A stretch of DNA of 17,734 nt from DATDEW01 sp046590205 (GTDB taxonomy: Bacteria > Bacteroidota > Ignavibacteria > Palsa-1295): contig JBKJTT010000064.1 of assembly GCA_046590205.1 (NCBI GenBank), positions 1-17,734 on the forward strand. Reading direction: 5' to 3'. Below are positions 1 through 8,187 of the stretch, piece by piece. The notes below the pieces were generated by a model. It saw only the letters and a list, made by a program, of their open reading frames with translations, searched no databases and had not been told where the DNA came from. The position numbers and the translations under genes were made by a program. Numbering within the stretch: the first letter of the stretch is position 1; each line of letters starts with the position of its first letter.

Positions 1-2
1 AT

Positions 3-3000
3 CATCTTGGGTTGCGTGAAGAACGCTCAGGATTTAACATCCATCGCTTGGGTCTTTCCGCCAATAGAGAGAAAGATGTTATCTCGCTCGATAGTATGAT
101 TCTTGTTACCAACGAAAGTTCGTTAACTCTTGCTGCTTCAATGGACCCGCTCTCTGTTCTTAGTGGAGCACCTTACGATAGTATGGGGAAATCCATCACG
201 TCACTTGAACTTCGCTCAAAGAGAATTAACACCGCAGAACTTCGTCAACTTATCCCGACACTTGATTTCTTAGGTGAATCACCCGGCATTGAACTTGTCG
301 CAAAAGGAGAATACGGGAAATTAAATGTAAAAAAAGGAGTGCTTGATCTTCGTAAAGACGGGATGGTCGGCTTCACTGGAGATATCTTGAATCTTCACAA
401 ACCTGAAGACATCTATTTTGATATGGTTCTTGTCGGGAAAAACCTAACCGATGCAACTCTCAAAAAGTATATCCCCGGTATTGAGACCGGCGATCTAAGG
501 TCATACGGCAACATGAATCTCAAACGGGTGACCTTTAAAGGCACACCGGAAAACTTCGCTTCTGAACTTGATGTTGAAACTTCTGCGGGTATAGTAAAAG
601 GAAAAGCATTCCTTGATTTCCGATTGAACGACCCTCTCTTTAGTGTTGATCTTGCTGCAAATAGAATCAATCTTGGTGCAATCATTGGTGATAAATCGTT
701 AGCAAGCGACCTGAACGTTGACCTAAAGATGAAGGGCACTCAGTTCGATCCGAAATACATGAATGCAGAGTTTACTATTAAGACTTCAGCTCCGACACGG
801 CTCGGCAAGTATGGAGTTAGTGATCTTTCATCAGGGGGAGCGCTCAAAGGGGGGATCTTGACAGTTCGGAATACTACTGTTACCCTTGCAGGCGGTGGGA
901 TTATCAAAAGTGATTTTGCTATAATTGATTTTAATAGAGATCAACCGAGCTATGAAGTTGATGTGGTTGCAACAGATATACCAATAGCTCAATATATTGA
1001 TTCTCTTCCAAAAGACATTAAGGTCTCACTCTCAGCGAATGTGATGGGCGAAGGTACTTCGCTGGATGCACTTGAGGGTAGTATAAAATCAAAGATAAAG
1101 GGACTGAAGTATAAAGAAGAAACTCTCAAAGATATTTCGCTCGATGGGTTTTTCAAAAGGAATTCAGGCGGTACAAGGTCTGATAATATCACAAGTGATA
1201 TTGCTGATATATCACTTGAAGGTAATTATACCATCGAGAGGGTGAGCAGCGAAATCATCAAACATGTGGATGCGACACTTCGGGCAATAAGTATGAATCT
1301 TGCAGATTCTCTCAAGGACAGTAAGGGGGTTGATTCATCGGGAAGTTCATTCGCGATGAAATACTCTGTTGCGCTTAAAGATCTGCGTGCGCTTTATTCA
1401 TTCATTCCCGATAAAGTATTGCTCGGTGAAGGCAAAATAGCCGGTGCTGTAACTGGACATAATAACGGAATGCTGGATATTTCTGCAGAGGGAAATATCA
1501 ATAAATTTTTATTCAAAAATCGTCCGACACTTCAAGATTCTACTGCAGGAGAGTCAGGTGCGAACATTCGCGTTTTTGATACGACTACATTTAGTTTGAA
1601 CCTCAAAAACCTTAGTGAGGACGACGAGAGGTTACTTGACCAGTTGCAAGCTTCATTAGTCTTGCAAACGGATTCCACTCTGCGAACCAATGGTGTCATG
1701 CTTTCAAAACCCATGCTTTCAGTCTCACTGGAGCGTCGTGCAGTAGGGTATTCAGCCCAAAGCGGTATCAATGATATGCTGAAGGTCTATCTCAAGGGTG
1801 GCGGAATGTACACAAATGACAGAGCTACATTCCCGATAGACACGATAGCCCTTGATTTCGGGAATAATTTTGTTTGGCAGACAGAGAATAAGCCGACAGT
1901 AACACTCGGTAAAGATGGGCATATTACCCTTGATACGCTCGCATTTTATCGCCCTGAACTCGGATATGACCCCGAAAACTTACTTGCTCAACGGATTAAG
2001 TTCGGCTTTGATATTACCTCTGATTCTATTCGATATGCCTTCGTTGATGCTCCACAGCTCAAGCTCAAAGAACTTCCTATGTTTGCAACCCAAGGAAAAA
2101 AACAAGATGAGTTTTCTTCCCTGACCGGACGTATTACTCGTCTGCACGCAGAGGTATCGGGGGCATTCACAAATCCCAAAGCAAAGTTAGACCTCTTGGT
2201 GCGGAATTTTATGTTTAATGATGTTACCTTTGATAGCAGTATGATCGTCGCAGAGCTTGCCGACCATACACTCAAAGGAACCAGTATTTTCCGTGTTGAT
2301 ACAGCGAAGTTCATAGTCGAATCACGTCGAGCAGGCAAAACAGTACTCTCACTTCCCTTTGACAACAAGTTTTTGTTAGTCCTTGATAGCTTCCCGGTGA
2401 ATCTTTCGCTCGACCCCAATGATTCATCGGAGAAAACCAAATATCTCCGTTCACGCCGCGGATTTAGTCTTAGGGCGAATGCAGAAGGATATCCGCTGGA
2501 TTTCTTCGGTCCCTTCTTGCCACTTGTCACAGATGTGCATGGGCTTATCTCAGCGGAAGTTAGAGCATTCGGTGACAAAGATAGTATTAAACTTGCCGGC
2601 TCTGCTCTGATCGAGAACAGCGCCATGACGATAGCATCAACAAATGTGCCTTATAGTATCAACGGTAAATTGTCTCTTGATGAAAATGAGATCCGCTTTG
2701 ATAGCATTGATGTAAAAAACTTAAGTGAAGATGACCCTGATGGGGCAGCATTTGCAACCGGAAAGTTGGGGATGAAAGGGTTAACGCCGGGCAACTTTGA
2801 TTTTACATTAAAGACTGATCGCCTCACTGTGATGACCGATGCCACAAAAGCTGTCGTCCCGAATATTTATGGTCCACTTGCTATACGTACAGGTACACGT
2901 CCTCTACATTTTTATGGTAATATTGAGGAGCCACATTTGACTGGCGACGTTACTATCGTGCAGGGCTTTTTAACGCTCCCGCAAAACACCGCATCCTCTG

Positions 3001-4139
3001 CCTCTGGCTCAGGGGATATTATTTATCGTACCATTTCTGCAGATTTCACTGTACTAGATTCTCTTGCTGATTCTTTGGCTGTAGTTGATACCGTTGCTTC
3101 GGATCTATCCATCTATGATATAGAAGATGGAGTCATTATTCCCGAGAAACCCAAGAAAACAGCACCGAAAGACAAAAGACAGCTAACGAACGTAGAAGGT
3201 GGTACACTAACGTTCACAGATAAGATGCTCTATGATCTTGATATTGCTATCCCGGGAGATTTTTGGATCAATATCTTTTTTACTCGCGGCATGGGACTTA
3301 TCGGCGAGCAGCTTTCGGCAGAGTTACAAACCGATAGAAATCTTACACTCAAACGCAACAGAGCAGGCCAGCCGCTTCGTTTTACCGGCAATTTAAACCT
3401 TACCGAACGATCAAGCTATAAGTTTATCAGAAATTTCAATCCTGTTACAGGTACGATTTCCTTTATCAATGATATTACTAATCCTTACCTGAACATTACA
3501 GCAGAGTATGGTGCATATAATTCGATACGAACCTCGGATTTCTATAAAATCTTGCTGAAGATAAAAGGGACTGCCAACCAACCGAATCTTTCGATGGAAA
3601 TATATAAACGTAACGAATCAACGCGGCAATTCAGCCTTGACGGGCAGCACAACGGCGACCAGGCAACTGCAGACGGGCTTTATTTCTTGACATCGAACGC
3701 ATTCCAATCAGACCTTTCTCAAACAGAAAGTGCAAATGTTGCATCTCAGCTTGCAACAACGATACCATCTGGTTTAGCAAATTCTGTGATTAACGGAATA
3801 GTCGGCTCATCATTCTTAAAAGATTACCTTCGCAATGTAAGTCTTGATTATGGCGGCTCTCTTGATAAGACTAAATTGAGACTCACTGCAGGCTATAAAG
3901 ACTTTACATTCCAATACGGAGCACAAAGTTTGAAGGATCCTTCGGCGGCGGATTACTCGGTTGAAGTACCCCTGTCTCAGTTCGTCAAATTTACCAATGC
4001 AAAAAATATTGTTTTTGGGTTCACTGCACATACATACTCGCTTAGCTCAACTACTACGTCTGTTATTAATCAGCCAAACTTTGAGGCATCTGTAATGTAC
4101 CGTTTCCAAATTGGTGGTCATAACTTTAACATTTGGTAA
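3..4139 (+). CDS. tamB: TamB-like translocation and assembly module protein, 5'-truncated by the window edge
   Basis: This is the C-terminal part (about 1378 residues visible) of a very long beta-rich protein. The frame is open to the left edge, so the true start lies outside; the TTG near position 12 is only an internal Leu codon. The body is a run of AsmA/TamB-type beta repeats (short strands, many G-x-x-x-D turns, almost no Cys). From roughly residue 1065 the TamB C-terminal domain (DUF490) begins, with the hallmark order GNLNLTERSSYKF, then GTISF, then NPYLNITAEY, and the chain ends in FNIW with the aromatic terminus usual for envelope beta proteins. TamB spans the periplasm and helps deliver lipids or beta-barrel proteins to the outer membrane, usually with a BamA-type partner (TamA), which is not visible here. 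The family assignment is firm from the C-terminal domain; the exact cargo is unknown. Confidence 0.9.
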   Translation, partial: HLGLREERSGFNIHRLGLSANREKDVISLDSMILVTNESSLTLAASMDPLSVLSGAPYDSMGKSITSLELRSKRINTAELRQLIPTLDFLGESPGIELVAKGEYGKLNVKKGVLDLRKDGMVGFTGDILNLHKPEDIYFDMVLVGKNLTDATLKKYIPGIETGDLRSYGNMNLKRVTFKGTPENFASELDVETSAGIVKGKAFLDFRLNDPLFSVDLAANRINLGAIIGDKSLASDLNVDLKMKGTQFDPKYMNAEFTIKTSAPTRLGKYGVSDLSSGGALKGGILTVRNTTVTLAGGGIIKSDFAIIDFNRDQPSYEVDVVATDIPIAQYIDSLPKDIKVSLSANVMGEGTSLDALEGSIKSKIKGLKYKEETLKDISLDGFFKRNSGGTRSDNITSDIADISLEGNYTIERVSSEIIKHVDATLRAISMNLADSLKDSKGVDSSGSSFAMKYSVALKDLRALYSFIPDKVLLGEGKIAGAVTGHNNGMLDISAEGNINKFLFKNRPTLQDSTAGESGANIRVFDTTTFSLNLKNLSEDDERLLDQLQASLVLQTDSTLRTNGVMLSKPMLSVSLERRAVGYSAQSGINDMLKVYLKGGGMYTNDRATFPIDTIALDFGNNFVWQTENKPTVTLGKDGHITLDTLAFYRPELGYDPENLLAQRIKFGFDITSDSIRYAFVDAPQLKLKELPMFATQGKKQDEFSSLTGRITRLHAEVSGAFTNPKAKLDLLVRNFMFNDVTFDSSMIVAELADHTLKGTSIFRVDTAKFIVESRRAGKTVLSLPFDNKFLLVLDSFPVNLSLDPNDSSEKTKYLRSRRGFSLRANAEGYPLDFFGPFLPLVTDVHGLISAEVRAFGDKDSIKLAGSALIENSAMTIASTNVPYSINGKLSLDENEIRFDSIDVKNLSEDDPDGAAFATGKLGMKGLTPGNFDFTLKTDRLTVMTDATKAVVPNIYGPLAIRTGTRPLHFYGNIEEPHLTGDVTIVQGFLTLPQNTASSASGSGDIIYRTISADFTVLDSLADSLAVVDTVASDLSIYDIEDGVIIPEKPKKTAPKDKRQLTNVEGGTLTFTDKMLYDLDIAIPGDFWINIFFTRGMGLIGEQLSAELQTDRNLTLKRNRAGQPLRFTGNLNLTERSSYKFIRNFNPVTGTISFINDITNPYLNITAEYGAYNSIRTSDFYKILLKIKGTANQPNLSMEIYKRNESTRQFSLDGQHNGDQATADGLYFLTSNAFQSDLSQTESANVASQLATTIPSGLANSVINGIVGSSFLKDYLRNVSLDYGGSLDKTKLRLTAGYKDFTFQYGAQSLKDPSAADYSVEVPLSQFVKFTNAKNIVFGFTAHTYSLSSTTTSVINQPNFEASVMYRFQIGGHNFNIW

Positions 4140-4146
4140 CGGCACT

Positions 4147-4183
4147 AAATGAATGAAAATTCATAAACTATTCATTTTTTTTT
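4147..4183 (+). terminator. Possible weak AT-rich terminator between tamB and the TonB receptor
   Basis: An 8-bp inverted repeat (AAATGAAT at 4147-4154, ATTCATTT at 4170-4177) runs directly into nine T residues (4175-4183), eight bases after the tamB stop codon. The stem has little G+C and a 15-base loop, so it would be weak. The position and the T-run favour a terminator, but chance pairing in AT-rich DNA cannot be excluded. Confidence 0.35.
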
Positions 4184-4223
4184 CCGTTGCATCACAATCT
4201 TAATGTAATATATTTTATCTCTC

Positions 4224-6371
4224 ATGCAAAGAATAAGTCTTTTCATTCTCTTGTGCTTCACCACATCAATTGCATTTGCACAAACTTCCAAGCAGGATAG
4301 TATTAAACGCATCATTAAGGATGATGTTGTTATTACTTCATCTCGAATGAAGGAAACTCTTACTGAATTGCCGATGGCTGTGAGCGCGGTTCCCATTGAA
4401 CAGTTCAAGGATAGCCGTGGTTATGAGCTACGTGATGCCCTCTGGAGCGTACCGGGTGTACTTGCTCAGTCTCGCGGCGGGCATACTGACCTTCGTATAA
4501 CAATGCGCGGCTATGGCGCGCGCGGCGCAGGTGACCGTTCCAATGCTGGTAATATGCGTGGTGTCAGAGTATTGCTTGATGGAATCCCTGAAACCGAACC
4601 TGACGGCAGAACTGTATTGGATAATGTAGATCTTTTTAACATTTCAAAATTAGAAGTGCTTCGGTCGAATGCTTCTGCTCTCTATGGTTCGCCTGGTGGC
4701 GGTGTTATTAGCCTCTATACAAATAGTGGATTTGCGAATTCATACGTTGAGACTCGTAATAACTTCGGGAGTTTCGGTTTTATGAAAAATGCCATTCTTG
4801 CAGGAGCGCGTACCGGAACCACAACAATATTTACGAGTTATTCCAAAACTGAATATGAGGGGTATCGTTTCCATTCAAATAGCAATGCAGAGAATTTTTA
4901 TCTAAATTTAACTTCTCAATTAGATGCGAGTACAGCGTTGCGTGTAACTGCCGCTGCAGCGTTCACCACATTCCGTTTTCCGGGTGCTCTCACGATGGCC
5001 CAGTATGAAGCTGATCCTACCCAAGCTGATACGACATATATCACTCGTGATGAACGAAGAAATGATCGTGTTGGTCGTCTTGGGTTTACGCTCGACCGTA
5101 TGCTTGGCGAAGAGCACACTCTTTCAGGCACATTCTACTTTCAGCCAAGATTTATCACTCGTTCAGAACGAGGTACATACCGTGAGTTCACACGTCTTTC
5201 TGTTGGTTCAAATGGTCAATATACATGGAACACAATGTTCTCTGATGTTGGGAGCACTCTAATAGCCGGGTTTGATCAATCATTTCAAGATGGTTCAATA
5301 CTTTTTTATAACCTGAATCCTGATGCGTCTCGTTCTACAACTATTGCTGAAAATCAGATCGAACCTGCATCGAACAACGGATTCTACCTCCAAGAAGAAT
5401 TAAAGTTTGGCGATCTTTCTGTTATTCTTGGCGGAAGATATGATATGGCTGTTTATAAATCTGATGGACTTCTTGATACCGTCCCCGAGCAAACGAAGAA
5501 ATTCAATCATTTTACACCAAAAATATCCATTGGGTACTCCTATAGTGATAACGGTACGGTTTACGCGCTTTTTGGTGGTGGAGTTGAGAATCCTGCATTC
5601 AACGAAATCAATCCGCCAAGTCAAGCGGACATAGAGGCAAATGGAGGCACGTATGACCCCAACGCACGTTTTAACTCTCTTCTCGAACCGGTTATTAGCA
5701 CGAGTTATGAGGTAGGTGCAAAGGGCGCTTTTGCATTCGCAGATGGTTCATTTGGTTTGCGATATGATCTTGCCACTTTCATGATAAAGATAGATAATGA
5801 TCTCGTGCCATGGAACGGAGGAAGATATTACTTCACAGCCGCAGAGACTACTCGCAATGGACTAGAGCTAGGGTTAGGTCTATTTTCTGATATCGGTCTT
5901 TCATTGCAAGGTGCTTTCACCATGCTTGATAGTAAGTATGATAAGTACACCAGTACCTTCGGAACATTTGATGGAAATAAGACTGCCGGCATCCCGACGA
6001 GCTTTGCTAATCTTCGTATTCGATATGATGTCTCTTTTACGGATGAGATCAAAGCGTTCATCGAAGGTGGAATGGAAAATGTCGGAGAGTATTATGCCGA
6101 TGACCGGAATGATAAACTCCCAGATGGCACTCCAGATACAAACACCATTTCGCTTGTTCCTTCTTATACGCTCTTCAATGGTACGGTTGGTATAAGTGGA
6201 GCATTTGGAAACTTCAATATCAATCTTTTTGGCTCAATGAATAATATCACTGACGAGAAATATGTTGCTTCGGCATTTATAAATGGAGCAAATAATAAAT
6301 ATTTTGAGCCGGGACTTGCAAGTAACTATACTCTTGGCGTCGGCTTGAAGTACGCATTTGTAACGAATTAA
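4224..6371 (+). CDS. TonB-dependent outer membrane receptor
   Basis: A 715-residue outer-membrane active transporter that would draw energy from TonB-ExbBD. Residues 1-19 form a signal peptide ending SIAFA before QTS. A TonB-box-like segment (DDVVITSSR, about 33-41) leads into the plug domain (about 42-165) with the typical features LRDALWSVPGVL, RITMRGYGARG, VRVLLDGIP, and the plug-closing ALYGSPGGGVISLYT. The rest (about 170-715) is a 22-strand-type barrel of alternating aromatic strands ending in LGVGLKYAF. There is no N-terminal carboxypeptidase-like domain and no SusD partner, so it is not a SusC polysaccharide receptor. The plug resembles FecA/siderophore-type receptors, but the substrate cannot be read from sequence. 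The ATG at 4224 lacks a clear Shine-Dalgarno but starts the signal peptide directly. A strong terminator follows the stop codon. Confidence 0.92.
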   Translation: MQRISLFILLCFTTSIAFAQTSKQDSIKRIIKDDVVITSSRMKETLTELPMAVSAVPIEQFKDSRGYELRDALWSVPGVLAQSRGGHTDLRITMRGYGARGAGDRSNAGNMRGVRVLLDGIPETEPDGRTVLDNVDLFNISKLEVLRSNASALYGSPGGGVISLYTNSGFANSYVETRNNFGSFGFMKNAILAGARTGTTTIFTSYSKTEYEGYRFHSNSNAENFYLNLTSQLDASTALRVTAAAAFTTFRFPGALTMAQYEADPTQADTTYITRDERRNDRVGRLGFTLDRMLGEEHTLSGTFYFQPRFITRSERGTYREFTRLSVGSNGQYTWNTMFSDVGSTLIAGFDQSFQDGSILFYNLNPDASRSTTIAENQIEPASNNGFYLQEELKFGDLSVILGGRYDMAVYKSDGLLDTVPEQTKKFNHFTPKISIGYSYSDNGTVYALFGGGVENPAFNEINPPSQADIEANGGTYDPNARFNSLLEPVISTSYEVGAKGAFAFADGSFGLRYDLATFMIKIDNDLVPWNGGRYYFTAAETTRNGLELGLGLFSDIGLSLQGAFTMLDSKYDKYTSTFGTFDGNKTAGIPTSFANLRIRYDVSFTDEIKAFIEGGMENVGEYYADDRNDKLPDGTPDTNTISLVPSYTLFNGTVGISGAFGNFNINLFGSMNNITDEKYVASAFINGANNKYFEPGLASNYTLGVGLKYAFVTN

Positions 6372-6427
6372 CGTTTTGTTTTAAACTAAGGGTATCGCTA
6401 CCATTAACGGGGAAAGTGAGAAAAGGG

Positions 6428-6451
6428 GGGTTCTTTCGAGAACCCTTTTTT
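6428..6451 (+). terminator. Rho-independent terminator after the TonB receptor gene
   Basis: A perfect 7-bp stem (GGGTTCT 6428-6434, AGAACCC 6439-6445) closed by a stable TTCG tetraloop is followed by six T residues. It lies 56 bases after the receptor stop codon and separates it from the next gene. Confidence 0.9.
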
Positions 6452-6532
6452 GTTGTATTTTTGAATAAGTAAGTATGAATAATATCTCACGAAACCACAA
6501 TCAAGTTTCTTCGGTAGTATGAGTATAGAATA

Positions 6533-7114
6533 ATGACTACGACAATGAAAATGCTTCGAATCTCTGCTGCTCTTTTTTTCACTCTTATGATGGTGGCTCC
6601 TTCATTTGCCCAGAAAGAATTCACCGTCAAAGGTGTGATGCAATTCACTGACATTGAAGGCGGATGCTGGTACCTCGAAGCGCATAAGAGACGCTTTGAA
6701 CTCACCGGCTCTGATGCACAGCTCGCAACGGTCAGAGTCGAAGGCAGACCACTCACGCTTGTCGTCAAGCAGCGTAACATGCAGTCAACATGCATGGTCG
6801 GGACTGTTGTCGAGATCGTAGATATTCTCGATACGGTCTTTCATCCTCATAACCCGCCGGTTGATAGATTCAAGATAACCGGGAAGATATACAAGCTTGA
6901 GGACGGCTGCTATTATGTGAAAACAAAAAGCGGCAAAAAATATGAGTTTCAAGGAGAAGTGCCAAAGAAGTATCGTAAAGTTGGTGCGAAGTATTCCCGT
7001 ATGTCAATGGTCATCCCATCTGTTGACGGCTTTCATGTCATGAACGGAGTTATCATGCTGCCAACGCTCAATGAGAAGCCCATCATTCCGAAAAAGAAGG
7101 CAGACCCAAGATAG
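6533..7114 (+). CDS. Small exported protein with two copies of one domain, function unknown
   Basis: A 193-residue secreted or periplasmic protein. Residues 1-26 are a signal peptide ending PSFA before QKE. The mature chain holds two related units, about residues 30-97 and 113-175. Each starts with a hydrophobic strand ending in Gly (FTVKGVMQF; FKITGKIYK), then an acidic turn with a Gly-Cys-aromatic-Tyr core (EGGCWYLE; EDGCYYVK), then a basic strand before an aromatic-Glu pair (RRFELTG; KKYEFQG). This points to internal duplication of a small beta domain, perhaps OB-like. I do not recognise a named family with confidence. Cys45 and Cys126 are equivalent between the copies; Cys87 is extra. In-frame ATGs at 6545 and 6551 are alternative starts, and none has a clear Shine-Dalgarno. 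The C-terminal tail is very basic (KKK repeats). Confidence 0.8.
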   Translation: MTTTMKMLRISAALFFTLMMVAPSFAQKEFTVKGVMQFTDIEGGCWYLEAHKRRFELTGSDAQLATVRVEGRPLTLVVKQRNMQSTCMVGTVVEIVDILDTVFHPHNPPVDRFKITGKIYKLEDGCYYVKTKSGKKYEFQGEVPKKYRKVGAKYSRMSMVIPSVDGFHVMNGVIMLPTLNEKPIIPKKKADPR

Positions 7115-7186
7115 TTTTTGATACTAAATTTATCATCTATGTTGTTAGATATTCGTTAAGGTACAGGCGATACGAATCCGACCTCT

Positions 7187-8017
7187 ATGAATACATTACT
7201 TATTCTACTTACTCTCATAACTACACCGAAGCAAATATCTTCGCTTTCACGATATGATCTTGCAAATAAAAATGTGAAGATCATCACGCTGCATGAGCGG
7301 CTTATTGAGATCTCCGGAATGGCATTCGATAAGAATGGTCGGCTCTTCGCGCATAACGATGAGAAGGGTGTCATCTACGAATTAGACAAAAATACAGGTA
7401 AGATACTCAAAAGCTTCGGACTTGGGAAAGAACTTACCAAAGGTGATTTTGAAAGCTTAACTACCGCTGGTGATAGATTCTATCTGACAACATCATCCGG
7501 CGACATCCTTGAGTTCACCGAGGGCAAGGACGGCGGGCGTTCACTCTATAACCTCTATAAGACAGGCCTCACAAAGGAGAATGACATTGAAGGACTTTGT
7601 TATGATGTGGCAACAAACTCACTTCTTCTCTCATGCAAAGGCATCGCAGGTGCGGGACATGACGGACTGACAAAGACCGTATATTCTTTCTCACTCAAGA
7701 AAGGTAAGCTCGATCCTAAGCCGCGTTTTGTGCTTGATATGAAAACAATAGCCGAAACGTTCAAGCTCAAAACACAAGACATTCACCCCTCTGATATAGC
7801 ATACAACGCGAAGACTGGTACGTTCTTCGTTCTCGCACACATGGGAAAAGCACTTATTGAGATTACTCCCACAGGAGAAGTACTTGGCGCGATGAATCTT
7901 CCGAAATCAATCCACGCACAACCCGAAGCAATAGCATTCACAAGCGACGGCACACTATACATAGCCAGCGAAGGCGGTGACGGAGACGGAACGATGGTGG
8001 TGTATCCGATGAAGTAA
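7187..8017 (+). CDS. SdiA-regulated (YjiK-like) beta-propeller protein
   Basis: A 276-residue protein with a short hydrophobic N-terminus (about residues 1-12) that may be a signal peptide, followed by propeller-like repeats. Typical pieces are LIEISGMAFDKNGRLFAHND, GDFESLTTAGDRFYLTTSSG, NDIEGLCYDVATNSLLLSCK, HPSDIAYNAKTGTFFVLAHM and QPEAIAFTSDGTLYIASEGG. This spacing of E-G/S-D-I-A segments with Asp/Glu-rich loops matches the SdiA-regulated/YjiK family (PF06977-like), related to SMP-30-type calcium-dependent lactonase propellers. The true activity of the family is poorly known. No clear ribosome binding site is seen before 7187. The gene stops three bases before the stop codon of a convergent T9SS remnant. 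Confidence 0.75.
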   Translation: MNTLLILLTLITTPKQISSLSRYDLANKNVKIITLHERLIEISGMAFDKNGRLFAHNDEKGVIYELDKNTGKILKSFGLGKELTKGDFESLTTAGDRFYLTTSSGDILEFTEGKDGGRSLYNLYKTGLTKENDIEGLCYDVATNSLLLSCKGIAGAGHDGLTKTVYSFSLKKGKLDPKPRFVLDMKTIAETFKLKTQDIHPSDIAYNAKTGTFFVLAHMGKALIEITPTGEVLGAMNLPKSIHAQPEAIAFTSDGTLYIASEGGDGDGTMVVYPMK

Positions 8018-8020
8018 GTT

Positions 8021-8167
8021 TTACCTACTCACCACAAGCTTTGTCGTCATAAGCTCATCGTTCGTTCGTAAGATGACGGTATAGATTCCGTTCGGGAGGT
8101 CGGATATATCTAACTGCATATCATTAATAAATATAGAACGTCGTACTTGTTTCCCATGTTGCTTCAA
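8021..8167 (-). pseudogene. Remnant of a T9SS type A C-terminal sorting domain
   Basis: Read on the minus strand, 48 codons before a TAA stop (complement of 8021-8023) spell a T9SS sorting-domain tail. It runs from a GKQVRRS segment through LDISDLPNGIYTVILR and ends in TTKLVVSR. This is the usual last half of the type A domain: the 'Gly-Lys/Arg-x-Val' turn, the Asp-x-Ser-x-Leu-x-x-Gly-x-Tyr core, and a closing Lys-Leu-Val-Val-x-Arg strand. In-frame stop TAA at 8168-8170 cuts it off, and no cargo domain lies upstream because the oppositely oriented, AT-rich gene begins at 8188. The tail would guide export and surface anchoring of a large protein, so alone it has no function. I infer it is the scar of a deleted or interrupted surface-protein gene. 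The family match is strong; the history is inference. Confidence 0.75.
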
Positions 8168-8187
8168 TTACGTTATGTTATCATTTT

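Noticed and set aside
1988..2626. A long 212-codon minus-strand open frame inside tamB
   Set aside because: It is Ser/Arg-rich with no family resemblance and lies wholly antisense to a well-supported gene; such frames arise from codon bias of the real frame.
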